A stretch of 64,000 bases of DNA from Filomicrobium sp. (lineage in GTDB: Bacteria; Pseudomonadota; Alphaproteobacteria; Rhizobiales; Hyphomicrobiaceae). Below are positions 26,178 through 34,984 of the stretch, in pieces. Position 1 is the stretch's first letter. Each line of letters starts with the position of its first letter. Below the pieces are notes generated by a model. The model was not told the DNA's origin, searched no databases, and saw nothing but the letters and a program-made list of their open reading frames with translations. The DNA is taken from assembly GCA_017792465.1 (NCBI GenBank), contig CP051234.1, positions 2,884,501-2,948,500 on the forward strand. Reading direction: 5' to 3'. The position numbers and the translations under genes were made by a program.

Positions 26178-27251
26178 ATGACAACGAACCGATCGGCCAA
26201 ATTAGCTTCTGGCTTCACTTTGGCAGCAATGCTTGCGTGGCTTTCGGTGATGGCCGCGACGCAGCTCGCGACCGCGACCGGTTCCAAGGCGGCGGCGAAG
26301 ATGCCGGTGCTTGCCACCTTTTCGATCCTAGCCGATTTGGCGCGCAACGTTGGTGGTGACAGGGTCGAGGTTGTTTCCTTGGTGCAGCCGGGAGGCGACG
26401 CGCATGTTTTCCAGCCGACTCCAGGGGATGCCGCCAAGGTTCGTAGCGCCAAGGTAGTGATCGAAAACGGCTTGGGTCTCGAAGGCTGGATGGGGCGGCT
26501 GGTCGAGGCCTCCGGCTACAAAGGCGAAATCGTCGTTGCCAGTGAAGGTGTGAAGCCGTTGTCTATCCGTGAGGGCGGGCATGATCACGGTGGGCATCAC
26601 CATGGAGAGCACAAGCACGAGCACGGAGACCACGATCACGAGGGTCATGACCACGACGGCGATGCCAAGGGCCACGAAGCCCGGTCGCACGCGGGCCACC
26701 ACCATGGCCGTGCAGGCGAGGCCGATCCGCACGTCTGGCATGATCTCGACAAGGCGCGGGATTACGTTTCCAATATCACGCGCGGTTTCTGCAATGCCGA
26801 CAAGGCCGGGTGCCCTGAGTACAAAGCCAATGCGGCGGCATATCTGGAGAAGATGCAGGCGCTCGACGATGAGCTTACCAAGCAGTTCGCGGAGATCCCT
26901 GAGGCGCAGCGCAAGATCATTACCTCGCACGATGCATTCGGCTATCTGGCCAATCGCTATCACATCGAGATCCATGCGCCAGAAGGTGTGACGACGGAAA
27001 CCGAGGCGTCGGCGAAGGACATCGCGGCGATCATCGGCCAGATTCGGCGAGAAAGGATCAAGGCGCTGTTTGTCGAGAATATTTCCGACCCGCGCGTGAT
27101 CGAGCAGATTGCGCGGGAGACAGGGCTAAAGCCAGCCGGAGAGCTTTATTCGGATTCGCTTTCCGCTTCAGGCGGGGTGGCTGACAGCTATCTCAAGATG
27201 ATGAGATACAACGCGACGCAAATCATCGATGCGCTCAAGGGTGCCGATTGA
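26178..27251 (+). CDS. znuA: Zinc ABC transporter substrate-binding protein with His-rich loop
   Basis: A 357-residue periplasmic cluster A-I binding protein with a signal peptide (about 1-36). Zinc ligands expected at H76 (GGDAHVFQP) and H185 (DPHVWHD), with a further His in TSHDAFGYLANRY and Asp near the C-terminus. A long histidine- and aspartate-rich loop spans about 135-177, which is diagnostic for ZnuA rather than manganese-binding homologues; it is thought to collect zinc. Start at 26178 chosen over an upstream frame overlapping znuB. Last gene of the zur-znu cluster. Confidence 0.92.
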   Translation: MTTNRSAKLASGFTLAAMLAWLSVMAATQLATATGSKAAAKMPVLATFSILADLARNVGGDRVEVVSLVQPGGDAHVFQPTPGDAAKVRSAKVVIENGLGLEGWMGRLVEASGYKGEIVVASEGVKPLSIREGGHDHGGHHHGEHKHEHGDHDHEGHDHDGDAKGHEARSHAGHHHGRAGEADPHVWHDLDKARDYVSNITRGFCNADKAGCPEYKANAAAYLEKMQALDDELTKQFAEIPEAQRKIITSHDAFGYLANRYHIEIHAPEGVTTETEASAKDIAAIIGQIRRERIKALFVENISDPRVIEQIARETGLKPAGELYSDSLSASGGVADSYLKMMRYNATQIIDALKGAD

Positions 27252-27386
27252 GGTTTGAGCCTGCCGCCGTGTGCAGGCATCGTTGAGCTGAGTCGAAGAT
27301 TGTTTCGGTTGCGCCAAGCGGCTACGCGCCGAACGGATGTGGTTTCCGTTCGGCAAGGCATGTAGCGCGGCTTGGAGGGCGCTGCC

Positions 27387-28391
27387 TTAGGTGGCGGATT
27401 TCAGTTTGGCCAACAGATCGTCAGAGACGGCGATACCTTCCTTGGCGGCCTTCTCGCGCAAGGCAAGCTTGCGAGTGCCAGGGAGGCGTGCACCTTCGTC
27501 GCCTTCGATTTCGGAAGCAAGCGCCTCCATCCGATCGGCGAAGATATCTGCGCCGCCGAATGCGCCCGGATCGATGACGAGCAGGAACTGACCGAGGCCC
27601 GGAGGATCGCCTTCGGCATCGAACAGCGAGCTTGCTTCATAGGCATAGTTGGCGCCGGCAATCGCGACAGACAAAACTTCGACCATGAATGCGAGGGCTG
27701 CGCCCTTGGCGCCGCCAGCCGGGTAGACGGTTCCTTTCAAGGCTGCCTTGGCGTCGGTCGTGGGATTGCCTTCGGCATCCTTGGCCCAGCCTTCGGGAAT
27801 GGATTCGCCTTTTTGTGCGGCGGCCAGGATTTTGCCGCGGGCGACTTCCGACAGTGCAAGGTCGACGACGATGGGCGGCTTGCCGCGGCGTGGGGCCGAA
27901 AACGCGATCGGGTTGGTGCCGAAGACGGCGCGACGGCCTCCCCAGGAGGTCATGGCCGAGGGAGCGTTGGTGAACATCATGGCGAGCATGCCGGCGTTGG
28001 CGATGCGCTCGACGGCCTGGCCCAATGCGCCGGCGTGGTGCGAGCGGACGAAGGCGGCAGCGGCGATGCCGGTTTCGCGGGCGACCTCTGGAAGCATTTC
28101 GGTTGCCTCTTCCAGGGCGCGGTAGCAGAAGCCGTTGCCGACGTCGACCATCAGGCTGCCCGGGCGCGTGCGCGTGATCACGGGGTCGGCATGGCCGTTG
28201 ACTTTGCCGACGCGCGACTGGGCGGTGTAGCTGTCGATGCGCGTGAGGCCGTGGCCGCCCTGGCCGTCGACTTCCGCCTGGACGAGCGCGCGGGCAACGG
28301 CATCGGCGTTGGGTTGGCTGACGTTGGCGGAGACGAGGTAGCTGGCGACGAGTTCGATGAGTTCGGGGACGGGGATGTTCGTCTTGGTCAT
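27387..28391 (-). CDS. comC: Ldh2-type 2-hydroxyacid dehydrogenase, candidate (R)-sulfolactate dehydrogenase
   Basis: The 334-residue protein is a malate/L-lactate dehydrogenase-family (Ldh2) enzyme that oxidises or reduces 2-hydroxy acids with NAD(P). Seen: EVDGQGGHGLTRIDSY with the family's catalytic His, RSHHAGALGQAVERIA, FTNAPSAMTSWGG with the substrate-binding segment, and GTNPIAFSAPR. Family members include ComC, (R)-sulfolactate dehydrogenase. It is the last gene of the tctCAB operon, two bases after a gene resembling slcC. The pairing of an SlcC-like and a ComC-like enzyme is the arrangement used to racemise sulfolactate through sulfopyruvate. The symbol is inferred from context, and other 2-hydroxy acids are possible. 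Confidence 0.7.
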   Translation of the reverse strand: MTKTNIPVPELIELVASYLVSANVSQPNADAVARALVQAEVDGQGGHGLTRIDSYTAQSRVGKVNGHADPVITRTRPGSLMVDVGNGFCYRALEEATEMLPEVARETGIAAAAFVRSHHAGALGQAVERIANAGMLAMMFTNAPSAMTSWGGRRAVFGTNPIAFSAPRRGKPPIVVDLALSEVARGKILAAAQKGESIPEGWAKDAEGNPTTDAKAALKGTVYPAGGAKGAALAFMVEVLSVAIAGANYAYEASSLFDAEGDPPGLGQFLLVIDPGAFGGADIFADRMEALASEIEGDEGARLPGTRKLALREKAAKEGIAVSDDLLAKLKSAT

Positions 28392-28393
28392 GA

Positions 28394-29329
28394 TCAGGCT
28401 TTCTGAAGAGTGCGCAGCACGTTTTCGGCGGTGATGGCGCTTATGCGCTCGTTGCTTTCGTGAGTGACGCCGGCGACGTGAGGCGTGAGGATCAAGTTTG
28501 GCACATCAGCGAAAATGGCTGCCGTGTCCTTGCTGATCGGTTCGGTCGAAAAGACATCGACGGCGGCTCCGCCAAGATGGCCTGAGCGCAAAGCGTCGGC
28601 AAGGGCTGCTTCTTCGACAATGCCGCCGCGCGCGGTATTCACGAGAATGGCGCCGGGTTTGGTCTTGGCCAACTCGTCTTTGCCGATGAGGTTGCGGGTT
28701 TCCGGCGTCAGCGGGCAGTGCAGAGAGATGACGTCCGATTGTTCGAGGAGTTCTGCCAGCGTCTTTGAGGCGGTGTTTGACCAGGCCGCGTGGTCGGCGG
28801 GGAGGAACTCATCGAAGGCGATGGTTTTGAAGCCGGCGGCTTGAGCCAGATTAGCAGTCGTTTGACCGATGGAGCCGAAGCCGATGAGGCCCATCACCTT
28901 ACCGGAGATTTCGCGGCCTTTGCTCAGCTCGGCGCGGGGCCATTTGCCTTCCTGCAGTTCGCCAGTGCGGAAATAGACCGGTCCGCGCAGGAGCATCATC
29001 GCGGTGGTGAGGACGTATTCGGCGACCGAGACTGCGTTGGCGCCGATGGCGGGTAGCACGGCAATGTCGCGGGCCTTACAGGTTTCGAGATCGATGTTGT
29101 CGAGACCGACGCCGAGGCGGCCGACGGCTTTAAGCGATGGGCCAGCGGCAATGATGTCGGCTGTGACTTGCGTGCGGTTGCGGACGATGAGTGCGTCGGC
29201 GTCAGCGACGGCCTTCATGAGATCGTCAGGGCGCTCGCACAGGGTTTCATCGAGAAGGACGTCGCACTTTTGGCGCAGGGCCTCGACGGCCGGGGCGTCC
29301 ATGAATTCGGAAATGACGATTTTGCTCAT
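28394..29329 (-). CDS. slcC: D-isomer-specific hydroxyacid dehydrogenase, candidate (S)-sulfolactate dehydrogenase
   Basis: The 311-residue protein belongs to the phosphoglycerate dehydrogenase-like family of NAD-dependent 2-hydroxyacid dehydrogenases. Seen: LIVRNRTQVTADII, GRLGVGLDNIDL, Rossmann motif LIGFGSIGQT, NTARGGIVEE with the catalytic Arg, and TPHVAGVTHES with the catalytic His. It lacks the C-terminal ACT domain of SerA, as does SlcC of Chromohalobacter, which it resembles in length and in VRNRTQVT. Start at 29329 picks MSKIVISEFMD; upstream codons are atypical. It lies between a tartrate-dehydratase-like gene and a ComC-like gene in one operon. Function assigned by context, not proven. 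Confidence 0.68.
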   Translation of the reverse strand: MSKIVISEFMDAPAVEALRQKCDVLLDETLCERPDDLMKAVADADALIVRNRTQVTADIIAAGPSLKAVGRLGVGLDNIDLETCKARDIAVLPAIGANAVSVAEYVLTTAMMLLRGPVYFRTGELQEGKWPRAELSKGREISGKVMGLIGFGSIGQTTANLAQAAGFKTIAFDEFLPADHAAWSNTASKTLAELLEQSDVISLHCPLTPETRNLIGKDELAKTKPGAILVNTARGGIVEEAALADALRSGHLGGAAVDVFSTEPISKDTAAIFADVPNLILTPHVAGVTHESNERISAITAENVLRTLQKA

Positions 29330-29413
29330 GTCGGTCGATCTATTGGTTGGTCGGCTTTGGTGTCGTGTCGGATGGCAGCAGTCCGCCCGGAGAGGGGTGT
29401 GCAAATTCGCGGA

Positions 29414-30586
29414 TCATTCGAAGCTGAGGAGCCTGCGCATTTCGCCCAGCATCTCAGGTTTCAGTTCGACACCGATGCCGGGATCATCAGGCAGGGTGAC
29501 GTAGCCGTCTTTGATCGGGATCTTGTCGGCAAAGCCGCCATAGGGTTGGAAGACGCCGGGATAGCTTTCCGAGCCACCCATCTGCAGACCGGCTGCGATG
29601 TTGAGCGCGAACTGGTGGCCGCCGTGCGGAATGAGGCGGCGGCGAGACCAGCCGTGCTGATCGATAACGTCGAGGAAGCGCAGGTATTCGGTGAGGCCAT
29701 AGGATAGCGCCGGGTCGATCTGGATCCAGTCGCGGTCTGCACGCATGCCGCCGTAGCGCAGAAGGTTGCGGCCGTCATGATGCGAGAATAAGTTTTCGCC
29801 GGTGGCGATTGGTCCCGAGTAGTGTTCCGACAGGACCGCGTTGAGGCGGTAGTCGAGTGGGTCGCCAGCTTCTTCATACCAGAAGAGACCGTAAGGCTCC
29901 ATGGCGCGGCCGTAGCTCAAAGCGGTGTCGAGATCGAAGCGGCCGTTGGCGTCGACGGCAAGGTATTGGCCGCTGCCGAGGACGTCGATCACGGCTTCGA
30001 TGCGTTTGACGTCGAGCGACAGGTCAGCGCCGCCGATCTTCATCTTGACGTAGGAATAGCCCTGTTCGCGGTAGCCCTGCATTTCGGCGCGGAGGCCGTC
30101 GAGTTCCTTGCCGGGGTAATAGTAGCCGCCGCCGGGGTAAACGAGGACGCGCTCATCGGCTTTGCCGCCGTTGAAGCGCTCTGACAGGAGCTTCCAAAGA
30201 GGCTTCTGGGCGAGTTTGGCGCAGGCGTCCCAGATCGCCATGTCGAGGGCGCCGGCTGCATGTGCGCGGTCGCCGTGGCCGCCGGGCTTTTCGTTGCGCA
30301 TGAAGATCGACCACAGTTTCTGCGGATCAATCGTGTCGTTTTCTTCGTCGATATATTCAGAAGGATCAGCGTCGAGGATGCGGGGCGTGAAGCGCTCGTT
30401 GATGATGGCCGTCTGAGCGTAGCGGCCGTTCGACGAAAAGCCATAACCGATGACGGGTTCGCCGTTGCGCGTTTCGTCGGTTTCGACGGCGACGAGATTG
30501 ATCGTCATCGTGGAAAACGAGATGTAGGCATTGCGGATTTCGGACGCAATCGGTCCGACGGCGGTGCGGATGCGGGTGATCTTCAT
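29414..30586 (-). CDS. tarD: Enolase-superfamily dehydratase, D-tartrate dehydratase-like
   Basis: The 390-residue protein matches the enolase superfamily D-tartrate dehydratase of Bradyrhizobium almost position for position: KMK with K181/K183, metal ligands D212, E238 and E264, and the D291-H321 dyad, each one residue off from the published numbering as I recall it. Supporting motifs are NSNGRY-like SSNGRYAQ, NEKPGGHGDR and GGYYYPGK. The known enzyme turns D-tartrate into oxaloacetate. It lies in the tct transporter operon beside SlcC- and ComC-like dehydrogenases, so tartrate or a related dihydroxy acid may be an additional substrate of this locus. Full length, no missing catalytic residue. 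Confidence 0.8.
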   Translation of the reverse strand: MKITRIRTAVGPIASEIRNAYISFSTMTINLVAVETDETRNGEPVIGYGFSSNGRYAQTAIINERFTPRILDADPSEYIDEENDTIDPQKLWSIFMRNEKPGGHGDRAHAAGALDMAIWDACAKLAQKPLWKLLSERFNGGKADERVLVYPGGGYYYPGKELDGLRAEMQGYREQGYSYVKMKIGGADLSLDVKRIEAVIDVLGSGQYLAVDANGRFDLDTALSYGRAMEPYGLFWYEEAGDPLDYRLNAVLSEHYSGPIATGENLFSHHDGRNLLRYGGMRADRDWIQIDPALSYGLTEYLRFLDVIDQHGWSRRRLIPHGGHQFALNIAAGLQMGGSESYPGVFQPYGGFADKIPIKDGYVTLPDDPGIGVELKPEMLGEMRRLLSFE

Positions 30587-30608
30587 AATGTCTTGGCCTC
30601 AGCCAGCC

Positions 30609-31103
30609 TCAGAATGGGAGTGTGACCATGGTGCCTTCGGGGAGCGGCACCTGCAGCACGTGTGAAAACAGCATGTAGAACCCGATGACGATGATGGCGC
30701 CGGCAATCGGGTAGACGGCAAGGCGATACGGGGTCCAGGGGTCGTACATGGCGATCAGCATGATCGCTGCGAAGGCGATCAGGCCGGCGATGAGAAAGCC
30801 CAGATAGGGCATGGCGAGTGCCGCGCCGATCATGGCGATGACGAGCAGGACACGCCGCGGGATGGATTTATCGACGGTTGCGCCGGGGTCGTCGGCTGAC
30901 GGCTTCCATCCCAGGAACCATTGGATGGTGAGCAGGACGGAAAGTCCGATCATGACGATGGCGATGGTGCGCGGGAAGACATACGAGTCCGCGTCGGTGT
31001 AGGTCGTCGTGTCCCAGATGACGATGGCGCCGATAGCGATGAAGAGTGCTGCCATGACCGGCGAGGAGATGTCGCGGCGCTTGGCTACAGATTTGGTGGT
31101 CAT
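30609..31103 (-). CDS. tctB: Tripartite tricarboxylate transporter small membrane subunit
   Basis: The 164-residue protein has four hydrophobic helices and the TctB pattern: an N-terminal helix with AIVIWDTTTYTDADSYVFPR, a middle helix pair and a final helix ending in LPLPEGT-like PLPEGTMVTLPF. TctB is the small, essential but poorly understood membrane partner of TctA. Its ATG overlaps the stop of tctA by four bases (ATGA). The gene order tctC-tctA-tctB here, reading on the minus strand, places the binding protein first. Confidence 0.85.
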   Translation of the reverse strand: MTTKSVAKRRDISSPVMAALFIAIGAIVIWDTTTYTDADSYVFPRTIAIVMIGLSVLLTIQWFLGWKPSADDPGATVDKSIPRRVLLVIAMIGAALAMPYLGFLIAGLIAFAAIMLIAMYDPWTPYRLAVYPIAGAIIVIGFYMLFSHVLQVPLPEGTMVTLPF

Positions 31104-32617
31104 TGTTTTTCCTCCCCGTCAGCGTTGGCATTGCGGCCTGCGAAGAGTTTGACGATCGATGGGCCAAGCAGCGAGATGACGATCATCGCGATAATGGCGA
31201 GTGAGATCGGCCGGCCAAAGAACATGCCGGTCAGGTTTTCCGTTGCGGCGCCGATGGTCCAGGCCTGGACGAAGCCCTGTTCGGCAATCGAGCCGAGGAT
31301 GAGACCGAGCACGATGGGGGAAGCCGAGAAGCCGAAGCGGCCAAGCACCCAGCCGATGGCGCCGAGGATTACCATGATGACGACGTCGGAGACTGAGTTG
31401 CGGATCGCGTAGGTGCCGATCAGCGTCATGAAGGCGACGGTGGGAACCAGGATCGCTTTTGGAATGGCGATGATCGAACGGTAGGCATAGCGGCCGATGA
31501 TGAGACCGGTCGGGAGCATCAGGATGGTGGCGAGGAACAGGCCGTAGATGAAGGTGTAGACGATGGAGCTTTCGGACGTGAAGAGGTTCGGGCCGACCTT
31601 GACCCCTTGAACCAGAAGCGCGCCGAGGATGACGGCGTCGGGCGGTGTGCCGGGGATACCGAGAACGAGGGTCGGGATGAAGCCACCGCCGACGGTTGCG
31701 TTGTTGGCGGATTCGGTTGCTTGCACGCCGTCGGGCGCGCCTTTGCCGAATTCATCCTGGTTCTTGGCGGTGCGGCGGGCTTCCGAGTAAGCGACGAGGC
31801 CGGCGATTGAACCACCGGCGCCGGGCAGGATGCCGACGAGGGTCCCGATCACCGAGGAGCGGATGAGGTTGAACTTGCCGCGCCACGAAATCGCCAGGGC
31901 TTCAGGAAGACGAATGCCTTTGGTTTCCGTGGTGACCTTGAGGTGTTTGTCGGGCGTTGCGACGAGGTCGATCAGGACGGGCACGCAGTAAAGGCCGATC
32001 AATGCGGAGACCGTTTCGATGCCGCCGACGAGGACTTGCGAGCCGAAGGTCAGGCGGATATCGGCGCTGACTTCGGCAACGCCGATGGCCGATAGCAGGA
32101 GGCCGAGACAGCCGCCCATGAGAGCCTTGACGAGGTTGCCTTCGGAAAGTGCTGCAATCAGCGACAGGCCGAAGATCGCCAGCCAGAAGTATTCGACGGG
32201 GCCGAACGCCAATGCGACGCTCGCCAATGGTGGGGCAAGGATGAGCAGGAATGTTGCGCCGACGAGGCCACCGACGACGGAGGCGATGCAGGCCAGCGTC
32301 ACGGCCAGGTCGCCGTCGCCGTTCTTGGCCATCGGATAGCCGTCGAAGGTCGTGGCGATGGCCGAAGGCGTGCCGGGCGTATTGAGCAGGATCGCCGAAT
32401 AGGCGCCGCCGTAGATTGCGCCGGTGTAGATGGCGCCCATCAGGATCAGCGCGGAGGCGGGCTCCATGGAAAACGTGATCGGGACGAGGACGGCCACGGC
32501 CATCGTGGCGGTCAGGCCCGGCAAAGAGCCGATGACCGTGCCCGCAATCACGCCGCCAAGCGCGAGCAGCAGGTTGAGCGGACTGAATGCCGCGACAAGA
32601 TTTTCAAAGGCAGCCAT
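31100..32617 (-). CDS. tctA: Tripartite tricarboxylate transporter large permease
   Basis: The 505-residue, about 12-helix permease of the TTT family. Conserved blocks: GTVIGSLPGLTATMAVAVL, IYGGAYSAILLNTPGTPSAI, the second motif LPGAGGSIAGLVAYSEARRT, and LGIPGTPPDAVILGALLVQG. TctA is driven by a cation gradient and receives substrate from the TctC binding protein. TTT systems carry citrate, tartrate-like acids, terephthalate and sulfolactate (SlcHFG). A 13-base perfect hairpin separates it from tctC. Length and helices are normal for the family. Confidence 0.93.
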   Translation of the reverse strand: MAAFENLVAAFSPLNLLLALGGVIAGTVIGSLPGLTATMAVAVLVPITFSMEPASALILMGAIYTGAIYGGAYSAILLNTPGTPSAIATTFDGYPMAKNGDGDLAVTLACIASVVGGLVGATFLLILAPPLASVALAFGPVEYFWLAIFGLSLIAALSEGNLVKALMGGCLGLLLSAIGVAEVSADIRLTFGSQVLVGGIETVSALIGLYCVPVLIDLVATPDKHLKVTTETKGIRLPEALAISWRGKFNLIRSSVIGTLVGILPGAGGSIAGLVAYSEARRTAKNQDEFGKGAPDGVQATESANNATVGGGFIPTLVLGIPGTPPDAVILGALLVQGVKVGPNLFTSESSIVYTFIYGLFLATILMLPTGLIIGRYAYRSIIAIPKAILVPTVAFMTLIGTYAIRNSVSDVVIMVILGAIGWVLGRFGFSASPIVLGLILGSIAEQGFVQAWTIGAATENLTGMFFGRPISLAIIAMIVISLLGPSIVKLFAGRNANADGEEKQ

Positions 32618-32721
32618 GGAAAGCCTGCTCCAGTGCCCGAGCTATGATGATCGGGGACGATAAGAATCGAGAATGGTTGTGTCGGCCAAGGTTCGGCATG
32701 GCCTTAGCATTGGCGCGGAAC

Positions 32722-32754
32722 GTCAACGCAGCTCACTCAAGGAGCTGCGTTGAC
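32722..32754 (-). promoter_or_regulatory. Perfect 13-bp stem-loop between tctC and tctA
   Basis: GTCAACGCAGCTC at 32722-32734 pairs perfectly with 32742-32754 around a seven-base loop. It lies 25 bases past the tctC stop and 105 before tctA, in the minus-strand transcript. No T run follows, so it is more likely a processing or mRNA-stabilising structure, as seen between binding-protein and permease genes, than a terminator. Confidence 0.7.
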
Positions 32755-32779
32755 TTGATCACACGAAGAGGTCGCCGCG

Positions 32780-33748
32780 TTATTTAATAACGCCGGCTTC
32801 TTTGGCTGATTCGACGTAGCCTTTGGTTTTCTCGGCGATGAAATCGGCATACTTGTCGACGCCGACGTCGATCAGAGCGAACCCGTCAGCTTCCATCTTT
32901 TTGCGGAAGTCAGCATCCTTGTTGATCTCGCCGATCATCTCGGACAGTTTGTTCTTGATGTCGTCAGGCGTGCCTTTGGGGACGGCGATGCCGCGGTAAG
33001 CACCTGAGACGATGTCAAAGCCGAGTTCCTTGAAGGTCGGGACATCCGGGAAGGACGGGTGGCGTTCTTCCATGGCCACTGCGAGCATGCGGACTTTGTC
33101 GGAATGCTTGGCGCCAACCGAGGTGTAGCCGAATTCTGCTTTCACCTGGTTGCCAAGAAGTGCCTGGACGGCAGCGCCGGTGCCTTTGAAAGCGACGTAG
33201 GTCGTCTTGATGCCAGCGAGCTTGTCGAAGGTGACCTGGGCCAGATGGTTGGCGGTGCCTTTACCGGAGCCCGAGAAGGTCAGCTTGCCAGGGTTGGCTT
33301 TGGCATAGTCGATCATGTCCTTCAGCGATTTGAATTCGCTGTCTGCGGTCACGACGATGGCGTCAGGCGTGTAGTGGAAGATGTAGAAGCCATCGACGTC
33401 GTCGGTCTTGAAGCCGACATCCTTCTGCAGCGGCTTGATGATGATGTGCGGCAGGTTGATGCCCATCATCGTGTAGCCGTCTTTAGGCATGGAGTTGAGC
33501 TGGGACCAGCCAACTGCACCGCCGCCGCCGGGCTTATAGGAAATGATGAGGTCCTGGCCGAACATCTTCTTGAAGAACGGCTGCTGGTGGCGCGCGGAGA
33601 TATCGGACTCGCCGCCCGGACCGAATGGAATGATGTAGTTGATCGATTTGGAGGGGTAGTCGTCAGCATGAACCGCTGGCGCGATCGCCAGGCCGGTTGC
33701 AAGCCCGAGGCTTAGTACGGACGCTTTAATAGCGGTGGTAAACTTCAT
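32780..33748 (-). CDS. tctC: TctC/Bug-family periplasmic binding protein
   Basis: The 322-residue protein has a signal peptide (about 1-28, cleavage near VHA) and Bug-type fold: KSINYIIPFGPGGESDISAR, then YKPGGGGAVGWSQLNSMP, and GSGKGTANHLAQVTF in the second lobe. It captures a carboxylic acid in the periplasm for TctAB. It is first in the operon, with the divergent LysR gene 227 bases away. Such proteins bind C3-C6 di- and tricarboxylates, with substrate read only by experiment; sulfolactate or tartrate is suggested by the operon. Confidence 0.9.
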   Translation of the reverse strand: MKFTTAIKASVLSLGLATGLAIAPAVHADDYPSKSINYIIPFGPGGESDISARHQQPFFKKMFGQDLIISYKPGGGGAVGWSQLNSMPKDGYTMMGINLPHIIIKPLQKDVGFKTDDVDGFYIFHYTPDAIVVTADSEFKSLKDMIDYAKANPGKLTFSGSGKGTANHLAQVTFDKLAGIKTTYVAFKGTGAAVQALLGNQVKAEFGYTSVGAKHSDKVRMLAVAMEERHPSFPDVPTFKELGFDIVSGAYRGIAVPKGTPDDIKNKLSEMIGEINKDADFRKKMEADGFALIDVGVDKYADFIAEKTKGYVESAKEAGVIK

Positions 33749-33975
33749 TCGTAGTCCTCCCAATTTTTGGAACCCGGATTTTATCAATCGGCCGGGTTTT
33801 GTGGAGCCGTCGGAATTGCTTCCGCTTCTTATTTTCGGTTCCAGATGCTAGGTCTAAACCGCGTCTGTATTGAGGCCTATCAATTTATAAATTACGTGTA
33901 TAAATGATCTGATGGCGGGTGCCGTAGCTTGCGAATGGCTGCGAGGTGCCGATTTCCGATGTCTTGGAAAGATGA
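33749..33975. promoter_or_regulatory. Divergent promoter region tctC / lysR with AT-rich palindrome
   Basis: The 227 bases between tctC and the LysR gene are AT-richer than either gene and hold the perfect palindrome AATTTATAAATT at 33882-33893, centred about 90 bases from the LysR start. A T-N11-A type LysR site can be drawn here. It probably contains both promoters and the LysR operator, by analogy with divergent LysR systems. Confidence 0.45.
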
Positions 33976-34881
33976 ATGGAACTCAAGCAGTTACGTTGTT
34001 TTGTTGCGGTGGCGGAAACGCTGCATTTCGGGCGTGCTGCTGAAAAGCTGCATATGGCGCAACCGGCGCTATCTGCGCAAATTAAAGCGCTCGAAATGGA
34101 GATCGGGGCGAGGCTGTTTTTTCGCACGACCCGAAAGGTCAGCTTATCGACCACTGGCTTGTTGTTTCTTGATGAAGCGCGCGAGACTTTGGAGCGTGCC
34201 GAGAAGGCACTTTATCGGGCGCGGATGGCGGAAGCCGACAATATCGGATGGCTTAGAATTGGCGCCGTCGATACGGCGACAGCGGGTTTGCTGCCAGGTG
34301 TTATTCGCGATTTCAGGCGGTTGGCGCCGGACGTGGACTTGCGCGTTTCGGAGTTGCTGACGGCGCCAGCGTTGGAGGCGATTGCCAGCCATCATTTGGA
34401 TCTGGCGTTTGTTCGGCGGGCTTCAAGCGATAACTTTGTCGGGTCTCGGTTGCTGTTTCAGGAGCCGCTGATGGCGGTCGTTCCGAGTGGCAACAAGCTG
34501 GCGCGAAAACGCGCGATCAGTCGCGAAGACCTCGCGTCCATGCCGCTTGTCTTGCCGCCGCGTATCGCGCGCCCGATCTATGTCGACATGCTGCGCGACT
34601 GGTTTCGCGAAGGTGGGTTCGTGCCAAACACCCTGCACGAGGCTAACGAGCGGCACACGATTTTAGCGATTGTCGCGGCCGGACTTGGGGTTTCGATTCT
34701 GCCGAGCTGGGTTTCGCAATTTCGGCATCGCGATGTGACGTTCCGGCCAATTTCGGGCGATCCACTGCTTGTCAGCGTGCATCTGGCGCGACGGCGTTCC
34801 TATTCCAGCGCGGCGGCAGATATGTTCGAGGAGATCGTCGACCGGCATGTCCCGAGCTACCCATTTAAGACGGCTGATTGA
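33976..34881 (+). CDS. LysR-family regulator of the tct/sulfolactate locus
   Basis: The 301-residue protein has the LysR winged helix at the N-terminus (MELKQLRCFVAVAETLHFGR, AAEKLHMAQPALSAQIKALE) and a two-lobe effector domain after about residue 90 (DTATAGLLPGVIRDFRRLAP, then AAGLGVSILPSW). It is divergent from tctC and upstream of the tartrate-dehydrogenase-like gene, so it likely activates one or both in response to a pathway acid. Start ATG 33976 follows GGAAAGA. The CatR/CbbR-like subgroup fits but effector is unknown. Confidence 0.88.
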   Translation: MELKQLRCFVAVAETLHFGRAAEKLHMAQPALSAQIKALEMEIGARLFFRTTRKVSLSTTGLLFLDEARETLERAEKALYRARMAEADNIGWLRIGAVDTATAGLLPGVIRDFRRLAPDVDLRVSELLTAPALEAIASHHLDLAFVRRASSDNFVGSRLLFQEPLMAVVPSGNKLARKRAISREDLASMPLVLPPRIARPIYVDMLRDWFREGGFVPNTLHEANERHTILAIVAAGLGVSILPSWVSQFRHRDVTFRPISGDPLLVSVHLARRRSYSSAAADMFEEIVDRHVPSYPFKTAD

Positions 34882-34984
34882 TCACATTTACAGATCAATC
34901 AAAGCGTGTTGCTCGCGCATACAAAGTCCTGAAAAAAGTAGGTTGAGGAAAAACGCCAAGCTTTAGAACAAGAAGGGCCAAGGC

